Source: Spirochaetales bacterium (GTDB lineage Bacteria; Spirochaetota; Spirochaetia; Treponematales; Treponemataceae). From it: DNA of 64,000 bases. The DNA lies in contig QKEL01000011.1 of assembly GCA_003252395.1 (NCBI GenBank), positions 1-64,000 on the forward strand, in the 5' to 3' direction. Shown here one piece after another: positions 1-8,095 of this stretch. The position numbers and the translations under genes were made by a program. Under the pieces are notes generated by a model that made no database searches, was not told the origin of the DNA, and worked only from the letters and a program-made list of their open reading frames with translations. Position 1 is the first letter of the stretch, and every line of letters begins with the position of its first letter.

Positions 1-164
1 AGAAGAATTTCCTTCTTTTGAGCTTCTGCTTCTTTTATAGCATCCTGTTTTACACGTTCCGCTCTCTGTTCAGATGCAGATAGTTGAAATCTGGCGTACA
101 GCCAGCGAATAGTCCATCCAAGAAATAAACCGGCAGCAGGCAGGACTACATACAACGCATTCAT
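1..164 (-). CDS. rny: Ribonuclease Y, N-terminal fragment (runs off left edge)
   Basis: The 54 visible codons read as an N-terminal membrane anchor (VVLPAAGLFLGWTIRWLY) followed by a charged helix (QLSASEQRAERVKQDAIKEA). This is the hallmark start of RNase Y, the membrane-anchored endoribonuclease that initiates mRNA decay through its KH and HD domains, which lie outside the window. The start is fixed by an AAGGAG Shine-Dalgarno 8 nt upstream. A sigma-70-type promoter lies about 40-65 nt upstream. Codon use in this stretch is visibly poorer in GC than in the neighbouring lpt genes, as expected of a Lys/Glu/Ala coiled coil. In Firmicutes rny neighbours ymdB; a degenerate ymdB-like gene lies about 5 kb away here. 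Confidence 0.9.
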   Translation of the reverse strand, partial: MNALYVVLPAAGLFLGWTIRWLYARFQLSASEQRAERVKQDAIKEAEAQKKEIL

Positions 165-201
165 TTGTATGCTCCTTCCGTTTAAGTTGCTGTCAACTTC
201 T

Positions 202-230
202 ACAATATCGTTAAAAAAGGGGGATGTCAA
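202..230 (-). promoter_or_regulatory. Sigma-70-type promoter of rny
   Basis: Perfect -35 TTGACA (225-230), 17-bp spacer and -10 TATTGT (202-207) on the minus strand. The predicted start is near 195, which gives a 5' UTR of about 30 nt carrying the Shine-Dalgarno of rny. Confidence 0.7.
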
Positions 231-274
231 GAAAAAGCTTTTGAGGGCAAGGAACTGTCAACGGGGAGAGGCGT

Positions 275-1003
275 TTACATCCTGAACTGCTCTCCCAGAT
301 ATACCTGACGGGCCACCTCGGACTGAAGGATAAAGTCCTTAGAGCCTTCCTCGACTATCTCGCCCTTGTTGATTATGCAGGCGCGATCGGTTATCTCCAG
401 GGTGTCGCGCACGTTGTGGTCGGTAATGAGAATACCGATATCCTGGGTCGCGAGATGCCGGATAATCACCTTGATGTCATGGACGGCGATGGGGTCGATA
501 CCGGCAAAGGGCTCGTCCAACAGCAGGAAACGCGGCTCGATCGCGAGGGAACGGGCGATTTCGGTCCGCCTCCGCTCGCCGCCCGACAGGGTATAAGCGG
601 GCTGTTTCCGGTTGGCCTCGATCCCGAACTCATGGACGAGCGAATCCAGCCGGGCGAGCCGCTCTGCCTTGGTCAGGTCCTTTCTCGTTTCCAGAATGGC
701 CATGATATTCTGCTCGACCGTCAATTTCCGAAACACCGACGCTTCCTGGGGAAGGTACGAAAGGCCCGCCCGGGCCCGCTTATACATGGGAAGCCGGGTG
801 ATGCACAGGTCGTTTAACCAGATATTGCCCGCGTTGGGGCGGTAAAAGCCGACTACCATATAGAAGGTCGTGGTCTTTCCGGCGCCGTTCGGGCCCAAAA
901 GGCCGAGCACCTCGCCGGAACGCATGGAAAAGGTCACGTCGCGAACCGCGTGCTTTTTCCGGAAAAATTTATTCAGTCCCTCGACCCGCAGGGTTTCGCT
1001 CAT
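275..1003 (-). CDS. lptB: Lipopolysaccharide export ABC ATPase LptB
   Basis: This is a 242-aa stand-alone ABC ATPase. It has Walker [10 protein letters not shown], a Q-loop region ([16 protein letters not shown]), signature LSGGERRR, Walker [13 protein letters not shown] and H-loop [10 protein letters not shown], all in the order and wording typical of LptB (formerly YhbG). In the family it powers extraction of a lipid or lipoprotein cargo from the inner membrane together with LptF/LptG and hands it to LptC and LptA. The start overlaps the lptA stop as ATGA, so translation is probably coupled. No canonical LptF/LptG gene is adjacent. Treponemes generally lack classical LPS, so the cargo cannot be inferred from sequence. 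Confidence 0.95.
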   Translation of the reverse strand: MSETLRVEGLNKFFRKKHAVRDVTFSMRSGEVLGLLGPNGAGKTTTFYMVVGFYRPNAGNIWLNDLCITRLPMYKRARAGLSYLPQEASVFRKLTVEQNIMAILETRKDLTKAERLARLDSLVHEFGIEANRKQPAYTLSGGERRRTEIARSLAIEPRFLLLDEPFAGIDPIAVHDIKVIIRHLATQDIGILITDHNVRDTLEITDRACIINKGEIVEEGSKDFILQSEVARQVYLGEQFRM

Positions 1004-1767
1004 GGGGTTTCTCCTTCATCCGGAATTCGCGAAGCCGGCGCCTCGGCTCGGGACGGTACGGCGCCCGCGGCCGCGCCCGCCGAACCCGCTTCCCCCTTAG
1101 GCTCTTCGGGGGAAACCGGGCTCTCCGCGCCGGCGGTCCCCGGCTTCTTGGAGTCTTTGAGGGTACCGCTCACGGAACCGTCCAGGGTAATTCGCTCCGT
1201 TTCCAAATCCACGGAGATCCTTGAGGCCTTAAACTCGTCGGCGTCGCGTTTTACCACCGGGTCGCCGGTTAGCTCCAGGGCGGATACGGCCCGCCGATAC
1301 AGGGCAAAGCCGGCGGCGCAGTCGATCGTTTTGCGCTTCAGGCTTACGCCGACTTGCAGTATCGCGACCTCGGTCTCGCGATTGTAGGAAATGAGGCTCG
1401 CGCCCGCGGAAACGTCGTTCTTGGTGTCTTCAAGCCGGGCATTGCCCCGCAGAAGGGCGATCTGGGTGTCGCGGTCATAGGCGACCTCCTCGGCCGTAAA
1501 GGAAAAGCCCTTTTCCGAATCGGTTCCCCGCACGGCGCCCGTCGCCTTCACGTAGCGAAAATCCTTGCCGGAAAGCTCGATTTTCCCGCCGGAGATCGTG
1601 AGGCTGCCCACGCTCACCGACGCGTTGCCCACCAGCTCGGTGGTTTCGCGGGACTTACCCGAATTGCCGCTCATGCGGTCCGCGGAAAAGGTTATCGCGT
1701 CGTCGCCCTGCGCGATCAGGGGCGACAGGACCGCGAGCAGCAGCGTCGCGCGGAGAAGGCGCCTCAT
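1000..1767 (-). CDS. lptA: OstA/LptA-like periplasmic bridge protein
   Basis: This 255-aa protein has a cleavable-type signal peptide (residues 1-21, [20 protein letters not shown]) and a repetitive beta-strand region (about 25-205) of the OstA-like N-terminal fold. There, short strands such as [19 protein letters not shown] and [19 protein letters not shown] repeat, as in beta-jellyroll LptA proteins. The last 45 residues are a low-complexity Pro/Glu/Ala/Gly tail not expected in LptA. Its start overlaps the lptC stop, and its stop overlaps the lptB start, both as ATGA. The assignment rests on fold-type pattern plus context between lptC and lptB. Confidence 0.82.
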   Translation of the reverse strand: MRRLLRATLLLAVLSPLIAQGDDAITFSADRMSGNSGKSRETTELVGNASVSVGSLTISGGKIELSGKDFRYVKATGAVRGTDSEKGFSFTAEEVAYDRDTQIALLRGNARLEDTKNDVSAGASLISYNRETEVAILQVGVSLKRKTIDCAAGFALYRRAVSALELTGDPVVKRDADEFKASRISVDLETERITLDGSVSGTLKDSKKPGTAGAESPVSPEEPKGEAGSAGAAAGAVPSRAEAPASRIPDEGETP

Positions 1768-2345
1768 TCCGCGCCATCCTGTATATCTTCTTCGGGATTG
1801 ACCATCGCGCCCGATACGGAACGCTCAAAGCGGTAGTTCCTGGCAAGGGTATCCGCGAAAAAGCCGGTACCCTCGATCCGAGAACCGTCGTCCTTCTCTA
1901 TCCGCACGACGCCGTCCGCCGAGCCCCGCAGCAGGGACGAGTCTTTTTCCCAGCGGATATCCGAGGTCTCCAGCGCGATACCGTCGGGGGCATACCGGAA
2001 CCGGGCGGCACCGCCCAGGGTGTAGACCTTCGCCGCGTCGTCCACGAGCAGAAGGTCGGCGCTGCCCTCGGCTTCCACGCCGCCCGTCCCGTCCGCGGCA
2101 AACTGCCGGAAGGACACGCCCTCCCCGGCCCATACGCGGTCTGAATCGTACATCTCGATGGCGTTCGCTTCAATCACGACGGAGAGCGTCCCGTCCTCAT
2201 AGCGGCGCGCCTGGGCGTTTTCCAAAACCAGTCCGGGAACCGGCGGGCCCTCGCGCGCGTCTACCCCGTAATTGAACGAACAGGAGGCGAAAATGAGTGA
2301 CAGGGCCCCAAAAAGGGGCGTTAACCGAAAGCACCGAACGCGCAT
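1764..2345 (-). CDS. lptC: LptC-like lipoprotein (LPS/lipoprotein export)
   Basis: The 193-aa product begins with a lipoprotein-type signal ending LIFASC (Cys22), then a beta-rich region (RRYEDGTLSVVIEANAIEMY onward) of the LptC family. LptC links the inner-membrane LptB2FG complex to periplasmic LptA. An in-frame ATG 45 nt upstream exists, but the ATG used here is preferred. A TTGACG-N17-TATAGT promoter ends 6 nt before it, so transcription would begin at this codon, and the upstream ATG would lie inside the promoter. There is no Shine-Dalgarno. It heads the lptC-lptA-lptB operon and is divergent from cheR. Confidence 0.8.
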   Translation of the reverse strand: MRVRCFRLTPLFGALSLIFASCSFNYGVDAREGPPVPGLVLENAQARRYEDGTLSVVIEANAIEMYDSDRVWAGEGVSFRQFAADGTGGVEAEGSADLLLVDDAAKVYTLGGAARFRYAPDGIALETSDIRWEKDSSLLRGSADGVVRIEKDDGSRIEGTGFFADTLARNYRFERSVSGAMVNPEEDIQDGAE

Positions 2346-2351
2346 TGCACC

Positions 2352-2380
2352 ACTATAGCCGTTTCGCGCCCCTTCGTCAA
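2352..2380 (-). promoter_or_regulatory. Leaderless promoter of lptCAB
   Basis: -35 TTGACG (2375-2380), 17-bp spacer, -10 TATAGT (2352-2357) on the minus strand. Six bases separate the -10 from the lptC ATG, which puts the predicted +1 on or next to the A of the start codon. Confidence 0.75.
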
Positions 2381-2394
2381 AATCTTCCATTGCA

Positions 2395-2423
2395 TTGACA
2401 GCGTATTCAAGAGGTTTTAGACT
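2395..2423 (+). promoter_or_regulatory. Sigma-70-type promoter of cheR-cheB
   Basis: -35 TTGACA (2395-2400), 17-bp spacer, -10 TAGACT (2418-2423). The predicted start near 2430 leaves a leader of about 35 nt with a GGAG Shine-Dalgarno ahead of cheR. Contrast the leaderless divergent lptC promoter 15 bp away. Confidence 0.75.
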
Positions 2424-2464
2424 TCAAGATATCGGCTTCCCACGGAGAGCAGACAGGAGTTTCT

Positions 2465-3280
2465 ATGGCAGATTTTCTCAGCGATGCCGAATTCGATCAG
2501 TATCGCAAACTGATATACGACGAAAGCGGCATCACCTTCTCCGCGACGAACCGGGCCATCTTGGAAAGCAGGCTCAAGGAGCGGCTCCGGGATAAGCAGA
2601 TGGACAAATTGGGCGACTATTACGCCCTGCTCATGAGGGACAAGGAAGAGCTCAAGCTGATGCTTGACTCGGTCACGACCAACCTTACGCGGTTTTTCCG
2701 GAACCAGCCCCATTTCGACGCGCTCGTCAATTTCGTGATTCCCGAGGTTCTCAAAATCAAAAAGCAGCGGGGAGACGCCAAAATCAGGGTTTGGAGCGCG
2801 GGGTGCTCCACCGGCGAGGAGCCCTATACCCTGGCGATGATCTTCAAGGACAAGCTCCCCTCCCCCTATACCGTCGAGATTCTCGCCTCGGACATTTCCC
2901 TGAAAAGCCTCATGGTCGGCAAGGCCGGCTTTTATCCGGAAAACCGCATCGCGGGAATTCCGGACAATTACCTGGGCCGTTTTTTCGACAAGTCCAATAA
3001 CGGCTATCAAGTCAAGGACGAACTGATGAAGATGATTCGGTTCGATTACCACAACCTCAAGAACGATTCCGGCGCCCGGAATATCGATATACTGTTCTGT
3101 CGAAACGTGCTTATCTATTTCGACGAGGCGGCGCAAAAGGCGGTCATCGACCGGTTCTGGGACGCCATGTCACCGAAATCATTCCTGTTTATCGGCCATT
3201 CCGAATCCCTTTTCGGCATGAAAACCGGGTTCGAATTCCTGAAAACGGATTGGGCCTGCCTGTATCAAAAGAACACCTGA
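2465..3280 (+). CDS. cheR: Chemotaxis protein methyltransferase CheR
   Basis: This 271-aa protein transfers methyl groups from S-adenosylmethionine to glutamates of chemoreceptors. It has the all-helical CheR N-terminal domain (about 1-75, including VTTNLTRFFRNQPHFDAL). This is followed by the Rossmann methyltransferase domain with SAM-binding motif RVWSAGCSTGEEPYTLAM (about 104-121), ILASDIS and ILFCRNVLIYFD. The length is standard. cheB follows 12 nt downstream, so the pair is a methylation/demethylation adaptation operon. Confidence 0.97.
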   Translation: MADFLSDAEFDQYRKLIYDESGITFSATNRAILESRLKERLRDKQMDKLGDYYALLMRDKEELKLMLDSVTTNLTRFFRNQPHFDALVNFVIPEVLKIKKQRGDAKIRVWSAGCSTGEEPYTLAMIFKDKLPSPYTVEILASDISLKSLMVGKAGFYPENRIAGIPDNYLGRFFDKSNNGYQVKDELMKMIRFDYHNLKNDSGARNIDILFCRNVLIYFDEAAQKAVIDRFWDAMSPKSFLFIGHSESLFGMKTGFEFLKTDWACLYQKNT

Positions 3281-3292
3281 GGTTAAAGCGAC

Positions 3293-4519
3293 ATGGAACC
3301 CGTATCGGTTTTAATCGTTGACGATTCCGCGCTCATGCGGAGCCTGATCGGCAAGATAGTGGAGTCGGCGCCGAGCCTGAAGATAGCGGACAAGGCGATG
3401 AACGGGCGGTTCGCGCTTCAAAAGCTGCCGCGGGCCACCCCCGACGTGATCGTTCTGGATCTGGAAATGCCCGAGATGACCGGCGTTGAATTCCTTCGGG
3501 AAAGAAAGCGGCTTGGCATAGACATTCCGGTCATTATCCTTTCGAGTATCGCCAAAAACGGCGCCAGGGTAACCATGGAATGCCTGGAACTGGGCGCCAG
3601 CGACTTCGTGACCAAGCCGTCCGGGGCCGAGTCGGCCGACCTTCATACCATCGCGAGCCAGCTGGTGGAACTGCTGGAAGGATACGGCACGCAATACCAG
3701 CTCAAAAAAATCGCCGGAACCGCGCGAAAGCTCCCCATAGACCGCTTGCGCGAATACGAGCAGGGAAAGGCCGAGCCGGAGCATACGCCCGAAACGAACC
3801 ATGCGTCTCTCTCGCCCGAAACCCTGGAAACCCTCGCGAGAAGGCGAACGCTGGCCAGGGAACAGTCCGCGGCGGCGCTGTCCGCACCCAAGGCCAAGAC
3901 CGCCGCCGTCCCCCCGGTCCCGATCAGGAAGCCCGGAAACATCGAGATTATCGCCATAGGCATATCCACCGGGGGGCCCAACGCCCTCAGGGAAATATTC
4001 GCGAAATTGGACCCCGCGCTACCCCAGCCCATCGTGGTGGTGCAGCATATGCCCGCGGGCTTCACGGAGGAATTCGCGAACAGCCTGGACCGAATTTGCC
4101 CCCTTGAGGTAAAGGAGGCGCGCGAAGGCGACCTGGTAAAGCCCGGCCGAATCCTTATCGCCCCGGGAGACAAGCATATAGAGGTAGAAAAACGCCCCCT
4201 CGCCACGATCGCGCACCTGAGCGACGCGCCGCCCCAAAACGGCCATCGCCCCTCGGCGGACGTCCTTTTCGAGTCGGTCAGAAAGGAGTTCCAAAACCAC
4301 GCGCTGGGCATAATCATGACCGGCATGGGACGGGACGGAGCGGCGAAAATGGCGGAACTGTACCGGGAAGGGTCGCGCACCGTCGGTCAGGACGAGACGA
4401 GCAGTATCGTCTACGGCATGCCACGGGTCGCGTGGGAACTAGGCGGGGTGATGGAGCAGGTATCGCTCCAGGATATGGCCGAAACCATTAACCGCTACGG
4501 CAGGGAATTCGCCCGTTAG
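3293..4519 (+). CDS. cheB: Chemotaxis response regulator/protein-glutamate methylesterase CheB
   Basis: The 408-aa product has two domains. The receiver domain (1-125) has the acidic pair in VLIVDDSALMRS, the phospho-acceptor Asp in DVIVLDLEMPEMTG, and the conserved Lys in VTKPS. After a charged linker (about 150-210) comes the CheB methylesterase domain with the catalytic triad regions GISTGGPNA (Ser), VVVQHMPAGF (His) and MTGMGRDGA (Asp). It removes methyl or amide groups from chemoreceptors when phosphorylated by CheA. No feature looks degenerate. Confidence 0.97.
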   Translation: MEPVSVLIVDDSALMRSLIGKIVESAPSLKIADKAMNGRFALQKLPRATPDVIVLDLEMPEMTGVEFLRERKRLGIDIPVIILSSIAKNGARVTMECLELGASDFVTKPSGAESADLHTIASQLVELLEGYGTQYQLKKIAGTARKLPIDRLREYEQGKAEPEHTPETNHASLSPETLETLARRRTLAREQSAAALSAPKAKTAAVPPVPIRKPGNIEIIAIGISTGGPNALREIFAKLDPALPQPIVVVQHMPAGFTEEFANSLDRICPLEVKEAREGDLVKPGRILIAPGDKHIEVEKRPLATIAHLSDAPPQNGHRPSADVLFESVRKEFQNHALGIIMTGMGRDGAAKMAELYREGSRTVGQDETSSIVYGMPRVAWELGGVMEQVSLQDMAETINRYGREFAR

Positions 4520-4540
4520 CCGGTCGGCGCGCGGATCGTC

Positions 4541-4939
4541 CTATAAAACCTCGGTTATTTCGGGCAAATCCTCGGAGCCCAGGCGGGTCAGGAAATACGT
4601 AACGACGCTGCCGAGCGCCAGGGCCGCGAGCGATGCGCCAACCTGAACCCCCTCTCCCGCGCCGGGATATACCGAGGGCGTGAGGATAAACACGCCCACC
4701 GCCAGCGTCACCGGTATGCCGACGGCGATAACCGCCTGGCTTACCTGGTTTTTCAGGGGCGACTTAACCTGAACCGTATCGCCAACCTTTATGCCGTGCT
4801 TTCTCCGGTTTACCACCGTGAATACGTGTCCGTTATCCTTGCACTCGCTGTTCGAGCACCCGATGCACGCCTCTATATCGACGGGTATGACCGTAACGGA
4901 ATCCTTGCCTATTTCGACGATTCTCGCCTTTTCCTGCAT
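4541..4939 (-). CDS. RseC/MucC-family membrane protein
   Basis: This 132-aa protein has an N-terminal cytoplasmic cysteine cluster (CIGCSNSEC, about residues 25-33), a basic beta segment (VVNRRKHGIKVGDTVQV) and two adjacent transmembrane helices (about 66-120). That is the layout of the RseC/MucC positive regulator family associated with sigma-E control and the SoxR-reducing Rsx complex. It has a strong AGGAGGAA Shine-Dalgarno and follows the YmdB-like gene by 16 nt. No Rnf/Rsx genes are in the window, so the partner is unknown. Confidence 0.75.
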   Translation of the reverse strand: MQEKARIVEIGKDSVTVIPVDIEACIGCSNSECKDNGHVFTVVNRRKHGIKVGDTVQVKSPLKNQVSQAVIAVGIPVTLAVGVFILTPSVYPGAGEGVQVGASLAALALGSVVTYFLTRLGSEDLPEITEVL

Positions 4940-4955
4940 TTTGTTCCTCCTGGCC

Positions 4956-5768
4956 TTAGCGCGTTTCCGCCGCGGGCGGCGTTCCGCAATCGACGTTGAT
5001 CCTTCGAATCGACCGGGTCTTGCCCGAATCGTCGAGCTCCAGCACTACGCCCTGCAGCGCGGGCCGCGCCCATGCGTCGCGGGACCAATCGGGTATTCTC
5101 GTAATATATTCTCGGATCTTTGACTCGCTTTCGCAACCGCCCACCGAATCCAGGCTACCAGTCCTCCCCGCGTCGGTGATGACCCCGGTTCCCAGGGGAA
5201 GGACCGTCTCGTCGGAGGTGGCGACCCTTCCGTGGGAACCGATTACCGCGGACACCTTCCCGTCGGCATGCCAAAAAAAGGCCTGCTTTTCGGCGGTGGC
5301 GGCCCCGTGAAAGTCCACGATTACGTAAGGGGTTTCCTGCCTGAGCCGCTCGGAGAGCGCCGGCAAGAGGGTAAAGGGATTGTCGCCGTGGACGCGGTTA
5401 AAGCCGACCCGCCCGATTAGCGAAACCACCGCGACGCGGGCCTTTCCGGCGTTGAAAAAGCGCCAGCCCCGTCCCGGGCTTTGAGGCGGATAATTCGCGG
5501 GCCGAAGCACGAAGGGCAGCGTGTCCAGGGCCTCGACCAGGTCCTTTTTAAAGAAAGACGAATCGCCGCCGGTAATGGAATCGGCCCCGAGCTTCCGCAG
5601 GTACCCCGCGTGCTGGCGGCCCAATCCGTGGGAAGCGGTTGCCCCGTCCCCGTTCACGATAACGAGATCCGGGCTCTCGGAGGCTTTTACCTTCGGTAAG
5701 GCCGTTTTAACGCACCAAATGCCCGCCTTCCCGACCACCTCGCTGATATACAAAATACGAATACCCAA
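4956..5768 (-). CDS. YmdB-type metallophosphoesterase with substituted active site
   Basis: This 270-aa protein aligns along its length with the TIGR00282/YmdB phosphodiesterase family: SEVVGKAG, VIVNGDGA, LRPANYP, IVDFHGAATAEK, AVIGSH and GTGVITDAGRTGSLDS. Compared with B. subtilis YmdB as I remember it, His154 and His179 are kept. The other metal or catalytic positions differ: Glu10 for Asp8, Asp41-Gly42 for Glu39-Asn40, Asp69-Ser70 for Asn67-His68, and Arg181 for His177. The enzyme is probably altered or inactive. The start appears to be TTG, preceded by AGGGGA, 12 nt after the TPR gene. Known YmdB hydrolyses 2',3'-cyclic nucleotides and affects RNase Y-linked regulation. Confidence 0.8.
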   Translation of the reverse strand: MGIRILYISEVVGKAGIWCVKTALPKVKASESPDLVIVNGDGATASHGLGRQHAGYLRKLGADSITGGDSSFFKKDLVEALDTLPFVLRPANYPPQSPGRGWRFFNAGKARVAVVSLIGRVGFNRVHGDNPFTLLPALSERLRQETPYVIVDFHGAATAEKQAFFWHADGKVSAVIGSHGRVATSDETVLPLGTGVITDAGRTGSLDSVGGCESESKIREYITRIPDWSRDAWARPALQGVVLELDDSGKTRSIRRINVDCGTPPAAETR

Positions 5769-5780
5769 ACCGGCTGTCCC

Positions 5781-6302
5781 CTATTCGATACCCCGAGCTG
5801 ATAGGATCTCCGCGCATTTACGCCGATCGTCTTCACGGCCCAGCGCCTCGTAGGTATCACGGAGATTATACAGGGCATCGTCGAAAGCGGGAATAAGCGT
5901 AACGGCTTTTTCGAAGCAGCGGCACGCTTCCGCGAAGGAAGCGGAGGAAAACCGGAGGACGCCGAGATTATTCCAGACCCGCCCGTTTGCGGGGTCGAGT
6001 TCGAGGGCGCGCTCGTAGGCCTCGCCCGCGGTTTCGTCCTCGCCCAATTCGTGAAGCACCACGCCAAGCGTATCGAGCACGTCCACGTCCAGGGGGTTTT
6101 CATCAAAGGCATTGGATAGTGCGCCCTTGGCCTCGGATAAACGGCCGAGGGCCCGGTAACTCAGGCCCAGATTAAACCATAGAACCGGGTTTTTCGGCTC
6201 CATCTGCAGCGCGCGGCGCAGGCAGGCGATCGCCTCGGCATGGTTCCCGGCGGCCGCAAGCTCGACGGCGCCGTCATTGAGCGATTGGGGCGTTTCGTTC
6301 AT
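5781..6302 (-). CDS. Tetratricopeptide repeat protein
   Basis: The 173-aa product consists almost wholly of TPR units of about 34 residues. Examples are AGNHAEAIACLRRALQMEPKN, LGRLSEAKGALSNAFDENPLD, LGEDETAGEAYERALELDPAN and SFAEACRCFEKAVTLIPA. No signal peptide or membrane segment is present, so it is a cytoplasmic protein-interaction scaffold. The start is supported by AAGGA 8 nt upstream. It lies between the bifunctional-nuclease-like gene and the YmdB-like gene on the same strand with short gaps (22 and 12 nt), so the genes are probably co-transcribed. No partner can be inferred. Confidence 0.85.
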   Translation of the reverse strand: MNETPQSLNDGAVELAAAGNHAEAIACLRRALQMEPKNPVLWFNLGLSYRALGRLSEAKGALSNAFDENPLDVDVLDTLGVVLHELGEDETAGEAYERALELDPANGRVWNNLGVLRFSSASFAEACRCFEKAVTLIPAFDDALYNLRDTYEALGREDDRRKCAEILSARGIE

Positions 6303-6324
6303 GGTAGAAATCCTTGAGACGGGA

Positions 6325-6954
6325 TTATCGGCCCAACTCGTCCGGGGCGACCGCGCCCCCTTGAGCCGATTCGCCCAACCGGGAATAGTCCCCGTGGCGC
6401 GAAAGCTCGCCGAGCTGGTCCCTCAGTTCCGCGGCGCGCTCGTAATCTTCCCGGTCTACGGCCGATTTCAGTTCGTTTTGAAGGTAAAGCACCACGGGCT
6501 GCTCCACGTTCTGGGAGGCGCTCAGTTCCGGACCGCCGGAGACCGACGACGCGGGCACGCCGTTTCGGGTCATTACCGAGTCGTCTATGTAAATGGGGCA
6601 GTCCATTCGGGCCGAAAGGCATAATATATCGGACGGTCGCGATTCCAGGGCGATTTCCCGACCGTGTTGAACCAGCACCATGCGACACAGATAGGTACCG
6701 CTTCGGATGCCGTAAATCTCTACCCGGTCAAGCCGGCCCTGCAGGGATTCGATGGTCGCCAACAGGAGCTCATGGACCATCGGGCGGGGCGCGAGTATAT
6801 GGGTCAGCTCCACGAGAATCAACTGGATGTCGGTTTCGGAAACGTATACGGGCAAGGCTAACTCGGATTGCTCCGGCCTAATGAATACCGCGTTTCCGGG
6901 GTTCGCTTGCGCGATGGTCCAAATGTGGGATGGCAAAAACCGTGCTGTCCTCAT
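6325..6954 (-). CDS. Bifunctional nuclease (DUF151) fused to a UvrB/UvrC motif
   Basis: The 209-aa product has a DUF151/BFN domain (about 15-130), with characteristic blocks LPVYVSETD and SRPSDILCLSARMDCPIYIDD. After a Ser-rich linker comes a UVR motif (about 152-185, LQNELKSAVDREDYERAAEL). In plants and some bacteria DUF151 proteins show nuclease activity; the UVR motif mediates UvrB/UvrC-type interactions. The fusion is widespread in bacteria. No Shine-Dalgarno is apparent. The promoter's -10 ends 6 nt before the ATG, so the mRNA is predicted to be leaderless. Confidence 0.85.
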   Translation of the reverse strand: MRTARFLPSHIWTIAQANPGNAVFIRPEQSELALPVYVSETDIQLILVELTHILAPRPMVHELLLATIESLQGRLDRVEIYGIRSGTYLCRMVLVQHGREIALESRPSDILCLSARMDCPIYIDDSVMTRNGVPASSVSGGPELSASQNVEQPVVLYLQNELKSAVDREDYERAAELRDQLGELSRHGDYSRLGESAQGGAVAPDELGR

Positions 6955-6960
6955 ACCTTA

Positions 6961-6989
6961 AGCCTACTACACGGCCGTCGCGAAAACAA
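6961..6989 (-). promoter_or_regulatory. Leaderless promoter of the DUF151-TPR-ymdB-rseC run
   Basis: -35 TTGTTT (6984-6989), 17-bp spacer, -10 TAGGCT (6961-6966) on the minus strand, then 6 nt to the ATG. Weaker than the lptC example, but the geometry is identical. Confidence 0.55.
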
Positions 6990-7020
6990 GAACGGAAAAG
7001 CCCTTTTTTTTAACGGGGCG

Positions 7021-8061
7021 TCACAAACCCTTGAGCATCTCCGCGAACAATCCCTGGATAAGGGGAGCCACCGGCGATCCGGGATACCGCGAAACGAAAT
7101 GGGCGGAGGAACGCTCGATCAAGTCTATGCCGTGGGCACGTGCCGCCTCGATGGCGCCGGAGGACTCGAGGAGGCCTATGCACCGTTCCACGGAGGGATC
7201 CGAAACGCCTCCGGCCCTCGCCGCCTCGAACAGCGCGGTTAGGGCGGAAAGGTCGCCGGGACTTCGCTCGAGATGCAAAAGCACGGGGAGGCTCTTTTTG
7301 CCTTCCACCACGTCGTCGCCCCGTCGCTTGCCCGGGTTGCCCGTGGTGAGGTTTCGAACGTCATCCACGATCTGAAAGCCAACCCCTATCCGGGCGGCGA
7401 TATTCCCGAATTCGACGGCGGCCTCGTCGCTTGCCCCTCCCGCCAGCATGCCGATTTCCCCGGCAAGCCGGGAGAGCGTGCCGGTTTTCATCGAAACCAT
7501 GGCCTCGTATTCGGAACGGGAGGGGATTAAGGAGGGGTTCCGATGCCAATGGATATCCATGGCCTGTCCCAGGTGAAGCCGTCGCAATTCCCGGCTGACC
7601 GTCCGATACAGCGACAGTTTCAGGGCGTCGGAGGAAGGAAAGGCGTCGATTATGGAAAAGGCCTGGAAGTAGAGCCAGCTCGCGCCGTTTATCGCCGTAT
7701 CCTCGCCCCATACGATATGAATGGCCGCCCCGCCCCGCCGTTCGTCCGCCCCGTCCTCGATATCGTCGTGAATAAGGCTCGCGGTATGGGGAAACTCCAC
7801 CAGGGGCACCAGCGGATAGGCACGGTCGCCGCCCCCCGCTAGCTCGCAGGCCAGGGTCATGAGGAGCGGCCGCCAACGCTTGCCGCCCCGGGACATGAGG
7901 TCCTTGCAGGGTTCCACCAGGGGCGAAAAGTGAACCGGGCGTATGGCGTCGGGCAGGCTCGAAAAGCTCTCGGAGATCCAGGCCGGGTCTACCGGATGCG
8001 GCAGCCGGGCGTTCAGGACGGACTCTATCTTTTCAAGTCGGCGGGTATATTCTATATTCAT
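7021..8061 (-). CDS. Polyprenyl diphosphate synthase family protein
   Basis: This 346-aa protein is a trans-isoprenyl diphosphate synthase. It carries the first aspartate-rich motif HDDIEDGADERRGG (DDxxD, chain elongation), a substrate-binding GGKRWRP near the N terminus, and the second motif QIVDDVRNLT with Asn in the last position, followed by GDDVVEGKKSLPVLL. The DDxxN form is known in some GGPP synthases. Product chain length cannot be read from sequence. The start chosen (NIEYTRRLEKIE) has TACAAT ending 7 nt upstream and no Shine-Dalgarno; in-frame upstream starts would overlap rlmE. Confidence 0.85.
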   Translation of the reverse strand: MNIEYTRRLEKIESVLNARLPHPVDPAWISESFSSLPDAIRPVHFSPLVEPCKDLMSRGGKRWRPLLMTLACELAGGGDRAYPLVPLVEFPHTASLIHDDIEDGADERRGGAAIHIVWGEDTAINGASWLYFQAFSIIDAFPSSDALKLSLYRTVSRELRRLHLGQAMDIHWHRNPSLIPSRSEYEAMVSMKTGTLSRLAGEIGMLAGGASDEAAVEFGNIAARIGVGFQIVDDVRNLTTGNPGKRRGDDVVEGKKSLPVLLHLERSPGDLSALTALFEAARAGGVSDPSVERCIGLLESSGAIEAARAHGIDLIERSSAHFVSRYPGSPVAPLIQGLFAEMLKGL

Positions 8062-8095
8062 AAAAAGCATTGTATACGAATTTAAAGAGGAATGC

